A stretch of DNA of 64,000 nucleotides, from the NCBI RefSeq assembly GCF_001500025.1, contig NZ_LQIW01000048.1, forward strand, positions 186,001 through 250,000. The letters are read 5' to 3'. A program made the translations under genes and the position numbers. Shown in pieces: positions 36,027 through 44,261 of this stretch (within the stretch, counting starts at the first letter, position 1; each line of letters starts with the position of its first letter). The stretch is from Mycobacterium sp. IS-1590. GTDB lineage: Bacteria; Actinomycetota; Actinomycetes; Mycobacteriales; Mycobacteriaceae. The notes under the pieces are model-generated. The model searched no databases. It saw only the letters and a list, made by a program, of their open reading frames with translations, and was not told the DNA's origin.

Positions 36027-37252
36027 CAGCCGAACTCTATCGGCAGGCTGGTCGGTCCGCTCATACCCAGTAGCGGCTTCCACGGTGCCGGTCCGGCGAC
36101 GCGTGGGTTCGGCATGCGTCGCGCGATGATGGCCAGGGCCTCACAGAGCTCACGCCGGGCGAGGTTGGCACCCAGGCAGTAGTGTGCGCCGCCGCCGAAG
36201 GTGAGGATGGGCGGCGGATCGCCACGGGTGATGTCGAAGCGGGTCGGATCGTCGTAGATGGCCGGATCGCGGTTGGCCGCGTAGGTGTTCACGATGATGA
36301 ATGTGCCCGCGGGGAAGGTGTAATCACCGATGGTGACGTCGTGAATGGCGCTGCGCACGGTGCTGCACATCGACGGTGAATGTCGCATCGTCTCTTCGAC
36401 GGCGCGCATCGCGAGTCCGGGCTGGTCGCGCAGCAGCTCCCATTGCTCGGGATGCTCGCACAACACCTGCATGGACGCCGCCAGTTGGCTTCGGGTGGTG
36501 TCGGTGCCCGCGATCAGGATGCTGAATGCCAGCATGCGAAGCTCGCCGGCGTCGAGTCGGTCGCCGTCGTCTTCGGTGCGGATCAGCTCGGAGAGCAGGT
36601 CGTCGGTGAGGTCCTCGCGCCGGTGGGCGATCATCTCGTCGATGTAGGCGTCGAATTCGTCCCACGCCTCGAGGATCACCGGTTCTTCCGCGGCCAAATC
36701 GCAGTCGAAGCTGACGATTTTGAAGATGTCCTCGGCCCACCGGGAGAACCGTTGCCAGTCCCGGCGGGGCGCGCCCAACAGTGCGCAGATGACCGGGATC
36801 GGGTACGGCCTGGCGATGTCGTCGACGAACTCGCACCGGCCGCGCGCGGCGACGCGGTCGATCAGTTCGTTGACCACGGCGTGGATGGTGGGGTCCATGC
36901 GCGCCGTCCCGCGTGGCGTGAATGCCTTCGACACCAACCCGCGCAATCGGCGGTGCTCCTCGCCGTCCATGTTCAGGATGCTGCGGGTCACCCTGTCCCA
37001 CAACTCCCCTGAGGTGATCCCATGTGCGGACAGGTGTATGCCCTGCGGGATTCCGAAGCGCGGGTCACGCAGAACGGTCCTGGCCAGTTCGTAGGACAGC
37101 ACCTCCGGGCCGATCGGGCCGAGCGCGATCGGCGCTTCCTGCTGCGCCGCGCGAAACTGCGGGTAGATCTCCTGGGGGGTCGCTGTGATGTCGTAGGTCA
37201 GCGTCGGCAGTCCGGCGTCGAAGACGCTGGGTTTGGCCGCTCCGCGGGTCAT
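36026..37252 (-). CDS. cytochrome P450
   Basis: A 408-residue soluble bacterial P450. The I-helix oxygen-binding motif is AGTDTTRSQ, the ExxR motif is in EETMRHSP and the heme-Cys loop is FGGGAHYCLGANLARRE. The ATG at 37252 overlaps the upstream P450 stop by 4 bp, and its own stop overlaps the ERG2-like start. Co-translation with an ERG2/sigma-1-like protein suggests a sterol-, steroid- or terpene-like substrate. Confidence 0.92.
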   Translation of the reverse strand: MTRGAAKPSVFDAGLPTLTYDITATPQEIYPQFRAAQQEAPIALGPIGPEVLSYELARTVLRDPRFGIPQGIHLSAHGITSGELWDRVTRSILNMDGEEHRRLRGLVSKAFTPRGTARMDPTIHAVVNELIDRVAARGRCEFVDDIARPYPIPVICALLGAPRRDWQRFSRWAEDIFKIVSFDCDLAAEEPVILEAWDEFDAYIDEMIAHRREDLTDDLLSELIRTEDDGDRLDAGELRMLAFSILIAGTDTTRSQLAASMQVLCEHPEQWELLRDQPGLAMRAVEETMRHSPSMCSTVRSAIHDVTIGDYTFPAGTFIIVNTYAANRDPAIYDDPTRFDITRGDPPPILTFGGGAHYCLGANLARRELCEALAIIARRMPNPRVAGPAPWKPLLGMSGPTSLPIEFG

Positions 37253-38424
37253 GGCGTCGTCCCCGCGCGGATCCTCAGGGGGAGCTCTCGCAGCGAGCAG
37301 GTCGCCGAGGGCCACGTAATCTCCGGGACGTAGCCCTCGATGAGGTCGAATTCCGATATGCGCGTGAGCCATTCGGTTACAACCAGCCTCAGCTCCATCC
37401 GGGCCAGGTGGGCTCCCAGGCATCGGTGCGGACCGCCGCCGAAGCCCCAGTGCTTGTGCAACTTGCCGTCCATCACCAGGTCGTCGCCGGAGTAGGGATC
37501 GCTTCCGTCACGGTTGATCGCGCCGACACAGAGTCGAACCTGTGATCCGGCCGGCAACGTGACGCCCGCGACGGTCACCGGCCGGGTGGTCACGCGCCCG
37601 AGCACCGGCGCCGCGGGTTCCAGCCGGATCACCTCCTCGACGAACGCACCGACGTGGTCGGGGTTGTCACGCAGGTGCCGGCGCAGATCCGGGCGACGGG
37701 CCAGCTCCAGCATCGCGGCGCCGATCGAGGCGGTGACGGTGTCCAGGCCCGCGAGGACGAACACCAGCGACATCCCCGTCGCTTCGGCGTCGGAGAGCGC
37801 GTCCTCGCCGTGGAGCACGTCGGACAGTATGCCCGCCTGTGGCGACTCCCGCTGTGTCTGAACAGCTTCGGTGAGATAGCCGAATAGCTCGGCGGCGGGG
37901 GTCAGGTCCACGCTGTTCGGATCGGTCGCCAGGCTGACCGCGATGATCGCGTCCTTCCATGCGATCAGCCGTTCGCGGTCGTCGAGCGGAAGGCCGAACA
38001 GGGTGAGAAAGACCTGCGAAGGATAGGGGATCGCGAGCTCGGTCATCACTTCACACTCGGAACGGCCGGCGATCTCGTCGATGATGTCGATCACCTGCGC
38101 CTGCAGCGACGGCAGCAGGGCGCTGAGCGTCTGGGGGCTGAAGTAGGGATGCAGGATCCGGCGGTAGCGGGTGTGCTCGGGAGGATCGAACCCCAGCGGT
38201 ACCAGGGGAACCGGACTGATCATGTCGTCGTAGTCGGTCCTCGAGGAGAACGTCTCCGGATCTCGCAGTGCCGCAAGCACATCCTCGCGCCGGGTGAAGT
38301 AATACCAGCCCTCGCCGTAGAGCAGCGGCCCGAGGTCGCGCAGCTTGGCCCAGCCCGCACCGCGGTCCCGTGCCATGGGCAGGTCCTCGTAGAGGACCTG
38401 CGTCAACCCCGAGCCCACACTCAT
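37249..38424 (-). CDS. cytochrome P450
   Basis: A 391-residue P450 with I-helix AGLDTVTAS, ExxR in EEVIRLEP and heme loop FGGGPHRCLGAHLARME. The I-helix has Val after the conserved Thr, otherwise normal. The ATG at 38424 overlaps the VOC gene stop by 4 bp. It differs in sequence from the neighbouring P450 (36026-37252), so the pair is not a recent duplication. Confidence 0.92.
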   Translation of the reverse strand: MSVGSGLTQVLYEDLPMARDRGAGWAKLRDLGPLLYGEGWYYFTRREDVLAALRDPETFSSRTDYDDMISPVPLVPLGFDPPEHTRYRRILHPYFSPQTLSALLPSLQAQVIDIIDEIAGRSECEVMTELAIPYPSQVFLTLFGLPLDDRERLIAWKDAIIAVSLATDPNSVDLTPAAELFGYLTEAVQTQRESPQAGILSDVLHGEDALSDAEATGMSLVFVLAGLDTVTASIGAAMLELARRPDLRRHLRDNPDHVGAFVEEVIRLEPAAPVLGRVTTRPVTVAGVTLPAGSQVRLCVGAINRDGSDPYSGDDLVMDGKLHKHWGFGGGPHRCLGAHLARMELRLVVTEWLTRISEFDLIEGYVPEITWPSATCSLRELPLRIRAGTTP

Positions 38425-38840
38425 GACACGTTGGTGGCCAGAAAGGTCAGCGGAAGACCCAGCACCGACAGATCGATCTCGTCGAGATACGAACCCTCTC
38501 CGGAGAAACCCTGGCGGAAACGGGTGGTCGAACCGTAGCGCTGCGCGACCGATTCCGCCGCCGAGGCATCGGGCACCCTCAGCACCACCGTGTAGACACC
38601 GTCACCCTGGCGCTCGAGGAAGTCGTTGACGTACGTTGCCACCGATGCCGTCGAGCCGGGAACCGGGCTGATCAGCTCGATCCCCCGGTTCCAATCCAGG
38701 TGGACGTGGACACCGAGTTCGGTCAGTTCGGCTTCTTCGAATGCGAATCCGAGGTCGGCGAACAGCGACGCCATCGCGGCCCGCCGTTCCGGTGCCACCG
38801 CGAACACCACGTGGTGCAACTGCAGCGGTTCGGGGGTCAC
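38421..38840 (-). CDS. VOC/glyoxalase-superfamily protein
   Basis: A 139-residue single-domain protein. The opening LQLHHVVFAVAPERRAAMASLFADLGF and LGVHVHLDWNRGIELISPVPG match the beta-alpha-beta-beta-beta module of glyoxalase and extradiol-dioxygenase folds, with His and Glu residues that could bind a metal. The GTG start at 38840 overlaps the preceding dehydrogenase stop (GTGA). Possible roles include an epimerase, a lyase or a small binding protein in the P450 pathway. Confidence 0.8.
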   Translation of the reverse strand: MTPEPLQLHHVVFAVAPERRAAMASLFADLGFAFEEAELTELGVHVHLDWNRGIELISPVPGSTASVATYVNDFLERQGDGVYTVVLRVPDASAAESVAQRYGSTTRFRQGFSGEGSYLDEIDLSVLGLPLTFLATNVS

Positions 38841-39895
38841 GTGCGGACCAATCCGCGCGGTTGGACGAGGCCGAGGTCCAGGTGGGTCAGCCAGCCGGGC
38901 GGGGCGTCGCAGACGTCGGGAATGGCGTTGATGGAACCCATCGCGGTCCACGTATAACCCGGGTGTGTCATGGCCCCGTCAGCTGCCACCAAACCGTGCA
39001 TCGTGAGTTCGGTGGGCGGATCACCCTCGATGGCGATGCGATAGCGGGTCCTACCCCAGTCCCACGCGGGGTCGAGCTGATCGGGACCGGCGGTCAGGTA
39101 GATCGCGTGGTACACGATCAGCGGGCTGCCATCGACCCAGGCGGTCCACTCGTGGTGTTGTGCGGCAACGGTTCCCCGCGAGATCGCACCTTGGTCGTGC
39201 GGAATGTCCTCGGTGGCGACAGCGGCCTTCACGTCTGCGGCGGTCACGTCGTCGATGGTCACGCCGAGGCCGTCGGCGACCATGTGCATCGACTGGGCGA
39301 AGAAGGGCACACCAAGACCGAGAATCGTCGGCTCCGAGAGGAACTTGTCCCTGTCTTTGCCGAACCCCATCCAGTCGATGTGGTCCATGGGGGCATCGGT
39401 CAGCACATTGACGACCTCCCATACCTCGATCTTGTCGACCCTGCTGGCGACGCGGGCGAGCGTGAGCGGCAGGATGTCCCCCGCATAGCCTGGGTGGATG
39501 CCACCGGCGTGGAACGATGTGCCGCCGTCCTGGCATGCCGCCCGGATCTTGTCGCCGCCCTCGCGAAACCGTTCGGTCGGATGGAAGAAGCCACTGGTGG
39601 TGACGACGTTCTTGCCCGATTGCAGGAGCCGGCACACGGTGTCGACGTCCATGATGATCGGCGTGTAGAACACGCAGTCGGCATCGAGCGAGACCATCGC
39701 CTCCACATCGTCGGTCGCGGCCAGTCCGATCGGCCCGATGCCCGCGATCTCACCGGCATCCTTGCCGACCTTGTCCTTGCTGTATACCAAGACGCCGACG
39801 AGGTCGAATACCGGACACTGCGTGAAATGTCGAACCCCGACTTGACCGACGTCGCCCGTCATCCACTGAATGACCCGGTACGTTTTGTCAGACAT
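38837..39895 (-). CDS. DapB-like / 2,4-diaminopentanoate dehydrogenase-like oxidoreductase
   Basis: A 352-residue protein with an N-terminal Rossmann domain (RVIQWMTGDVGQVGVRHF, then SKDKVGKDAGEIAG) as in dihydrodipicolinate reductase, and a C-terminal domain as in 2,4-diaminopentanoate dehydrogenase-like proteins. HAGGIHPGYAGDILPL is the conserved central block. Three such genes occur in this window. The true substrate of the actinobacterial group is unknown; linkage to P450s points to oxidation of a carbonyl or hydroxyl intermediate. It overlaps the next gene upstream by 8 bp. Confidence 0.82.
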   Translation of the reverse strand: MSDKTYRVIQWMTGDVGQVGVRHFTQCPVFDLVGVLVYSKDKVGKDAGEIAGIGPIGLAATDDVEAMVSLDADCVFYTPIIMDVDTVCRLLQSGKNVVTTSGFFHPTERFREGGDKIRAACQDGGTSFHAGGIHPGYAGDILPLTLARVASRVDKIEVWEVVNVLTDAPMDHIDWMGFGKDRDKFLSEPTILGLGVPFFAQSMHMVADGLGVTIDDVTAADVKAAVATEDIPHDQGAISRGTVAAQHHEWTAWVDGSPLIVYHAIYLTAGPDQLDPAWDWGRTRYRIAIEGDPPTELTMHGLVAADGAMTHPGYTWTAMGSINAIPDVCDAPPGWLTHLDLGLVQPRGLVRT

Positions 39896-40937
39896 TGAGC
39901 ACTCCCCTCGGAAGAAGAAGCGGCAGATCGTTGTACGTGGCGATGCCGGGAGGTGCGGCGACGACGGCGGGTATCGCGGTGATCGCCGGCATCGCGACGA
40001 TCGACAGACCCAACATGATGTAGTCGTCGATGGTCTCACCGACGAAACCCTCCGGCGGGAGGAAACTCAGGGTGGTCTTGATCGTGGGCGTGCCCTGAAT
40101 CTCCACGGTGTAGCCCATGTCGAGTTCCCAATCCGGTTCGAGCGTCTGCCCCTTGCGCCACCGACCGCGGATTTCGATGACCTCTTTGTCGCCGACGATG
40201 CCTTTCCAGGCGACGTCCACCCCGGCGACACAGCCTTTCGCAATCAGCCAGTCCCCGGGCAGGTGCAGGTCCTCAGTGGTCTGGGCGTAGGCGACGTCGC
40301 AACGAACGTCGTCGAGTTCGACACCGAGCGCGTCAGCCACGAGAAGAACGCCGTCGCGGAAGATCGCCGAGCCTTTTTCGGTGATCGACTTCAGCTCCGG
40401 CAGGTCGATGGGATACCCGAAGCCCATGGGCTTTTCGGTGGCGGGCGAGTTGTAGATGGTGGTGTCGATGGCCTCCACGATCGACACCTTGTTCACACGT
40501 TCCGACAGCCCGGCCGAGACGACGGCGAAAAGCTGGATGAACCCCGGATTGATGCCGCTGCCGAAGATGGTCGAGCCGCCATCCCGACAGGCCCCGACGA
40601 TGCGGTCGCGGTCTTCCCCGAAGAAATGGCCGGTGATGAACTCGGACGTGGAGACGATGTTGATGCCGGCGCTCAGTATTCGCACCATGTCGTCGACGTC
40701 GGCGAACATCGGGTTGTAGACAACGCAATCGGGCTCCAATTCCAGCAGGGCATCGACGTCGTCGGTCGCGGCCACGCCCAGCGCGTCGATGCCGCACAGC
40801 TCCCCCACATCGCGGCCGACCTTGTCCTTCGACCACGCATAACACCCGACCAGTTCCAGGTGCGGGTTGAGTGCGACCGCGCGGACGGATCGCTTGCCGA
40901 CGTTGCCGGTGGTCCACTGGACGATGCGATAGGTCAT
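39888..40937 (-). CDS. DapB-like / 2,4-diaminopentanoate dehydrogenase-like oxidoreductase
   Basis: A 349-residue paralogue of the next gene downstream. The N-terminus TYRIVQWTTGNVGKRSVRAV, the SKDKVGRDVGELCG loop and the FGSGINPGFIQLF central block all match it. The ATG at 40937 overlaps the P450 stop by 4 bp. The two tandem copies keep the same nucleotide-binding motifs but differ in the substrate half, so they may be subunits of a hetero-oligomer or act on successive intermediates. Confidence 0.82.
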   Translation of the reverse strand: MTYRIVQWTTGNVGKRSVRAVALNPHLELVGCYAWSKDKVGRDVGELCGIDALGVAATDDVDALLELEPDCVVYNPMFADVDDMVRILSAGINIVSTSEFITGHFFGEDRDRIVGACRDGGSTIFGSGINPGFIQLFAVVSAGLSERVNKVSIVEAIDTTIYNSPATEKPMGFGYPIDLPELKSITEKGSAIFRDGVLLVADALGVELDDVRCDVAYAQTTEDLHLPGDWLIAKGCVAGVDVAWKGIVGDKEVIEIRGRWRKGQTLEPDWELDMGYTVEIQGTPTIKTTLSFLPPEGFVGETIDDYIMLGLSIVAMPAITAIPAVVAAPPGIATYNDLPLLLPRGVLNV

Positions 40938-42157
40938 GCGGCGGAGGTTTCGGCCGGGTCGAACACAACGGGAAGCGAGCGGAAGCCGCGAGTGATGGAA
41001 TTGCCGGTGAACACAGGTGATTCCGCCTGGTCCAGCGTGAAATTCGGCATTCGGCTCAGCACCTGCTCCAAGCCCACCTGCAATTCCAGCCGGGCCAGGC
41101 TGGAACCCAGGCAGCGATGCACGCCGGCGCCGAAGCCCAGATGGCGGTTGTCCCGGCGGTCCAGGATGCAGCGGTGCGCATCGACGAACGCCTCTTCGTC
41201 CCGGTTGGCCGAGGCGTAGTTGACGATGACCGAGTCGCCGGGGCGGAAAGTCCGGTCTCCGATCTCGACTTCTTGGGCGACGGTGCGCGGAATTCCGTGT
41301 ATCGAGCCCCCGAACCGGATGAACTCCTCCACCGCGCGCGCCAGCAGCTCCGGCTCGCCGATCAGCCGGTCCCGGTCGGTGGGGTGGGTCGCCAGATAGT
41401 GGAAGGACCACGACATCGCGCTGGCGGTGGTCTCCAGACCGGCCTGGACAAGCAGCATCGCGTTGGCCACCACGTCGTTGAACGGCAGCCGCTCCCCGTC
41501 GATCTCGGCGTTGCGCAGCACGTCGATCATGTCGTCGCGGGGCGGTGCGTCGATGCGCGCGGTCACCGCGTCGTGGATGTGCTGATACAGCCCACCCCAG
41601 GCCGACGCCCGCTCCTCTTCTGTCGCGCCGTTGAGCGCAGTGTCGGTGAGTTCGATGCACAACGGGACGTCCTCGACCGGCATGCCCAGCACATACTTGA
41701 AGAACACAATGCCCGGCTGCCGCCACGCCACCTGCGCGAGATCGCCACAGCCGGTGGTGATGAAATCGTCGATCAGACGGTCGGTTTCGTCACGGATCTG
41801 CGGTCGTAGCGCCTTCATTCGCGCGGGCGAGAAGTACGGGTTGAGCACCTTGCGGAACTTCTGCTGCCGGGGCGGGTCGAGCGTGATCACCAGATCCCCG
41901 CCAAAGGCCTCGGTCGCGTCTGGTGTCGGATTGCTGGAGAAGTGCTGCCAGTCCTGCAGGATGCGGTAGCACTCGGCGTATCGCCCCGCGACCCATGCGC
42001 TGTCCGGCATGGTGGTGAGAAACGGGGTGTCGGTGTGGACGAACGGCCCCCGCTGCCGCATCACCGCGTACACGTCGTAGAGGAACTCCTCATCGTTGAA
42101 ATCCTCGTGGCGCAGATCCCAGTTCTCCGCGTGCTGCTCCGGCGACCTTCGACTCAC
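40934..42157 (-). CDS. cytochrome P450
   Basis: A 407-residue P450 with I-helix VQAGLETTASAMS, ExxR in EEFIRFGG and heme loop LGFGAGVHRCLGSSLARLE. The GTG at 42157 overlaps the stop of the upstream single-pass membrane protein (GTGA); the longer open frame upstream is antisense-like extension into that gene. It directly joins the membrane and MoxR/VWA genes to the dehydrogenase and P450 genes in one transcript, a key link in interpreting this region. Confidence 0.9.
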   Translation of the reverse strand: MSRRSPEQHAENWDLRHEDFNDEEFLYDVYAVMRQRGPFVHTDTPFLTTMPDSAWVAGRYAECYRILQDWQHFSSNPTPDATEAFGGDLVITLDPPRQQKFRKVLNPYFSPARMKALRPQIRDETDRLIDDFITTGCGDLAQVAWRQPGIVFFKYVLGMPVEDVPLCIELTDTALNGATEEERASAWGGLYQHIHDAVTARIDAPPRDDMIDVLRNAEIDGERLPFNDVVANAMLLVQAGLETTASAMSWSFHYLATHPTDRDRLIGEPELLARAVEEFIRFGGSIHGIPRTVAQEVEIGDRTFRPGDSVIVNYASANRDEEAFVDAHRCILDRRDNRHLGFGAGVHRCLGSSLARLELQVGLEQVLSRMPNFTLDQAESPVFTGNSITRGFRSLPVVFDPAETSAA

Positions 42158-42591
42158 GGGGCCGAATCCTGCTGCTGTTGCGCGGCTTTGCGAGCCTCGC
42201 TCTCTTCGTGGATACGCACCAGTTCGCGGAACCCGATCCGGTCGTACTTGGGAACCGGTTGGATGCCCCACTCGTCGCGCGCAGTGTCCTTGCCTTCGGC
42301 GCCTTCCGGCGGACCGAGCATCGGATAAGGCACCTTGCACTCGAGCGTGTCGTCGGAATAGCGGACCTTGAGCAGACCGCTGCAGATCTCGGTCAAGCTC
42401 AGGGTCGGGTAGCCGTACCACACGGCCATGAACGGCAGCGTGAAGGCTCCCTCGATGACAAGGGCGATGAGGCAGACGAGCACCGCGCGCTTGATGTACT
42501 TGTGCATGCGCGCGTAGTAGGGCGTGGTGCCCGGGGGTAGATCCTCTGCGGGGTCTTTTTCGTCGGTGGACGAGGACGGGGTGGTCGTCAT
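42154..42591 (-). CDS. single-pass membrane protein of unknown function
   Basis: A 145-residue protein: a polar N-terminus (about 30 residues), one hydrophobic segment at about 36-60 (VLVCLIALVIEGAFTLPF), then a soluble region with two cysteines (Cys70 and Cys85) and a charged, Gln-rich tail. I do not recognise the family. It is sandwiched between a multi-pass membrane protein gene and a P450 gene, with overlap to the latter, so it is probably a subunit of the same membrane complex. Confidence 0.75.
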   Translation of the reverse strand: MTTTPSSSTDEKDPAEDLPPGTTPYYARMHKYIKRAVLVCLIALVIEGAFTLPFMAVWYGYPTLSLTEICSGLLKVRYSDDTLECKVPYPMLGPPEGAEGKDTARDEWGIQPVPKYDRIGFRELVRIHEESEARKAAQQQQDSAP

Positions 42592-42607
42592 GGTGTGCTC
42601 CTGGCGT

Positions 42608-43291
42608 TCAGTCGGAGAAGATTTCGCGGTTGACCGTGTGCAGGTACGGGATCGCGAGAAATGGGGTGATGTAGAAGATGTCGTAGATCCACCAGCCGAT
42701 GACGGGGAACAGCACGCCGGCGTAGCGGGCGTCGGCGTACATGGTCATGTTGAACACGTAGGCACACCAGATCACCACGCCCATCCAGCAGGTGATGATC
42801 ATCCACTGGTGCCCCCACCGCTTCATCTGCAGGAATCCGATCGCCGCCGCACAGCGCATGGCGAAGACGGTGAGGATCAGACCGGCGACGTAGGCCTTCT
42901 CGCCGGGGACCGCGGATCCGCCGACCCAGGGCTCGTTGTAGTGCCAGAAGTACGCGGCGTCGAACATGTGGCCCCAGCCGATCATCAGCACGCGGTTGAT
43001 CAGCGTGTGGTTGGCCACCAGATCCAGGGCCCAGCCCAAGCTGTTGAGCATGCCGTCGATCAACACCAGGTATCCGATGAGGGTGACGATCATCGGCCGG
43101 ACCGACAGTCCGGCGCGCGCTGCTTGCCGTTGTAGCCACACGCCCCGCATGAAAATGGGAAAGCCGATGAGGCCGGGCGCCCACATGCCCATCAGTGCGG
43201 CGCCGATGATCATCCACTTGTCTGCCCGCCGTTGCGCGAGCCGGGATTCTTCGTGGTGGTCTTCGAGACTGACTGTCGCCGTGGCGGTCAC
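42608..43291 (-). CDS. multi-pass membrane protein of unknown function (paralogue of 46611-47306)
   Basis: A 227-residue protein with about five predicted helices and conserved polar motifs: YFWHYNEPW after helix 2, MKRWGHQWMIITCWMG and the terminal IPYLHTVNREIFSD. His, Glu, Asp and Asn residues near membrane boundaries could bind a metal. The family is not known to me. The GTG at 43291 overlaps the preceding 42-residue gene stop (GTGA); GTG 43303 is an alternative. It is closely similar to the product of 46611-47306. Confidence 0.8.
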   Translation of the reverse strand: MTATATVSLEDHHEESRLAQRRADKWMIIGAALMGMWAPGLIGFPIFMRGVWLQRQAARAGLSVRPMIVTLIGYLVLIDGMLNSLGWALDLVANHTLINRVLMIGWGHMFDAAYFWHYNEPWVGGSAVPGEKAYVAGLILTVFAMRCAAAIGFLQMKRWGHQWMIITCWMGVVIWCAYVFNMTMYADARYAGVLFPVIGWWIYDIFYITPFLAIPYLHTVNREIFSD

Positions 43292-43416
43292 AGCGACCAC
43301 CACCCGCGGTCGAAGGACATGTAGAGCTGGATGAGGAACATCGCCAGCAGATAACCGTAGATGACGATCTGCAGGATGATGAGCGCCTTCTTGCGCTGCT
43401 TCTCCTTCGGGTCCAC
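43288..43416 (-). CDS. 42-residue single-pass membrane micro-protein
   Basis: Opens at a GTG with a strong AGGAAGGAG ribosome site. The product has a basic, charged N-terminus (DPKEKQRKKAL), one membrane helix (IILQIVIYGYLLAMFLIQLY) and a short aromatic tail (FDRGWWSL). The stop overlaps the next gene's start (GTGA). Strong ribosome site, overlap and position between the MoxR ATPase and the membrane protein make it a likely real gene, probably an accessory subunit. Confidence 0.78.
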   Translation of the reverse strand: MDPKEKQRKKALIILQIVIYGYLLAMFLIQLYMSFDRGWWSL

Positions 43417-43429
43417 GCGGGACTCCTTC

Positions 43430-44233
43430 CTAACGTGTCGAATTCGGGTTGTCAGCCGTGGTCAGGCTGGCCACCGCCACTTCACGTAAGCCGTCGGTGA
43501 CCGCCCCGTCGCTGGAGAGCGGCGCGAGGATGCACGCTTCGGCGGCATCCAGTTCCGTTGCGCCGGCGGCGACCAGCTGCGCGGCGGTGACGAGAACACG
43601 CGTCGACGGTGGCTCGAAGTGGAACGCATCGTCGGCGGTGCGGATCGCGGTGGCGCAGGCGACCAGCCGTCGAGCGGTCGCCAGTTCGATACCCGCCTCC
43701 GCGACGATCACCTCGGCCTCACGGTCCGGCGGAAGGTATGTCATCGGAAGTGTGACGAACCGTTGGCGGAACGACGGTTTGAGCTCCTTGAGCGAGCTGC
43801 GGTAGGCCGGGTTGTAGGAGCACACCAGCATGAATGTGTCAGGTGCTCGGACCACCTCACCGGCGCGGTCGAGATAGAGGGCCCGGCGGTGATCGGTCAG
43901 GGAATGCAGGATGGCCAACGAGTCGTGGCGGGCCTCCACCACCTCGTCGAGATAGCAGATCGCACCGGCCTTCACACCCCGGGTGAGCGGCCCGTCGGTC
44001 CACACCACATCGCCCCCGGTCACCATGAACCGCCCGACGAGGTCCGAGCTGGTCAGGTCGTCATGGCAGCTGATCGTGACGACGGGCCTGCGCAGCAGCG
44101 CCCCCATGTGTTCGACCAAGCGCGTCTTACCGCACCCGGTCGGACCGGTCAGCATCACCGGCAATCGCTGGTGGTACGCCTGCTCGAACAGCTGAACCTC
44201 GTTGCCGTTCGAGTAGTAGGTGTCGGTTGTCAC
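43430..44233 (-). CDS. MoxR-family AAA+ ATPase, NorQ/CbbQ type
   Basis: A 267-residue AAA+ ATPase. Walker A is TGPTGCGKT, Walker B is ICYLDEVVEAR, and SYNPAYRSSLKELKPSFRQRFVTL is the sensor-1/arginine-finger region typical of CbbQ/NorQ. Length fits this subgroup. These ATPases work with a VWA protein to remodel or load metal into a target enzyme. The partner VWA gene lies immediately upstream. The GTG at 44233 is in the right place relative to the family N-terminus. Confidence 0.9.
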   Translation of the reverse strand: MTTDTYYSNGNEVQLFEQAYHQRLPVMLTGPTGCGKTRLVEHMGALLRRPVVTISCHDDLTSSDLVGRFMVTGGDVVWTDGPLTRGVKAGAICYLDEVVEARHDSLAILHSLTDHRRALYLDRAGEVVRAPDTFMLVCSYNPAYRSSLKELKPSFRQRFVTLPMTYLPPDREAEVIVAEAGIELATARRLVACATAIRTADDAFHFEPPSTRVLVTAAQLVAAGATELDAAEACILAPLSSDGAVTDGLREVAVASLTTADNPNSTR

Positions 44234-44261
44234 GATGGATCCAGCTCCTTCAGGTGATGGT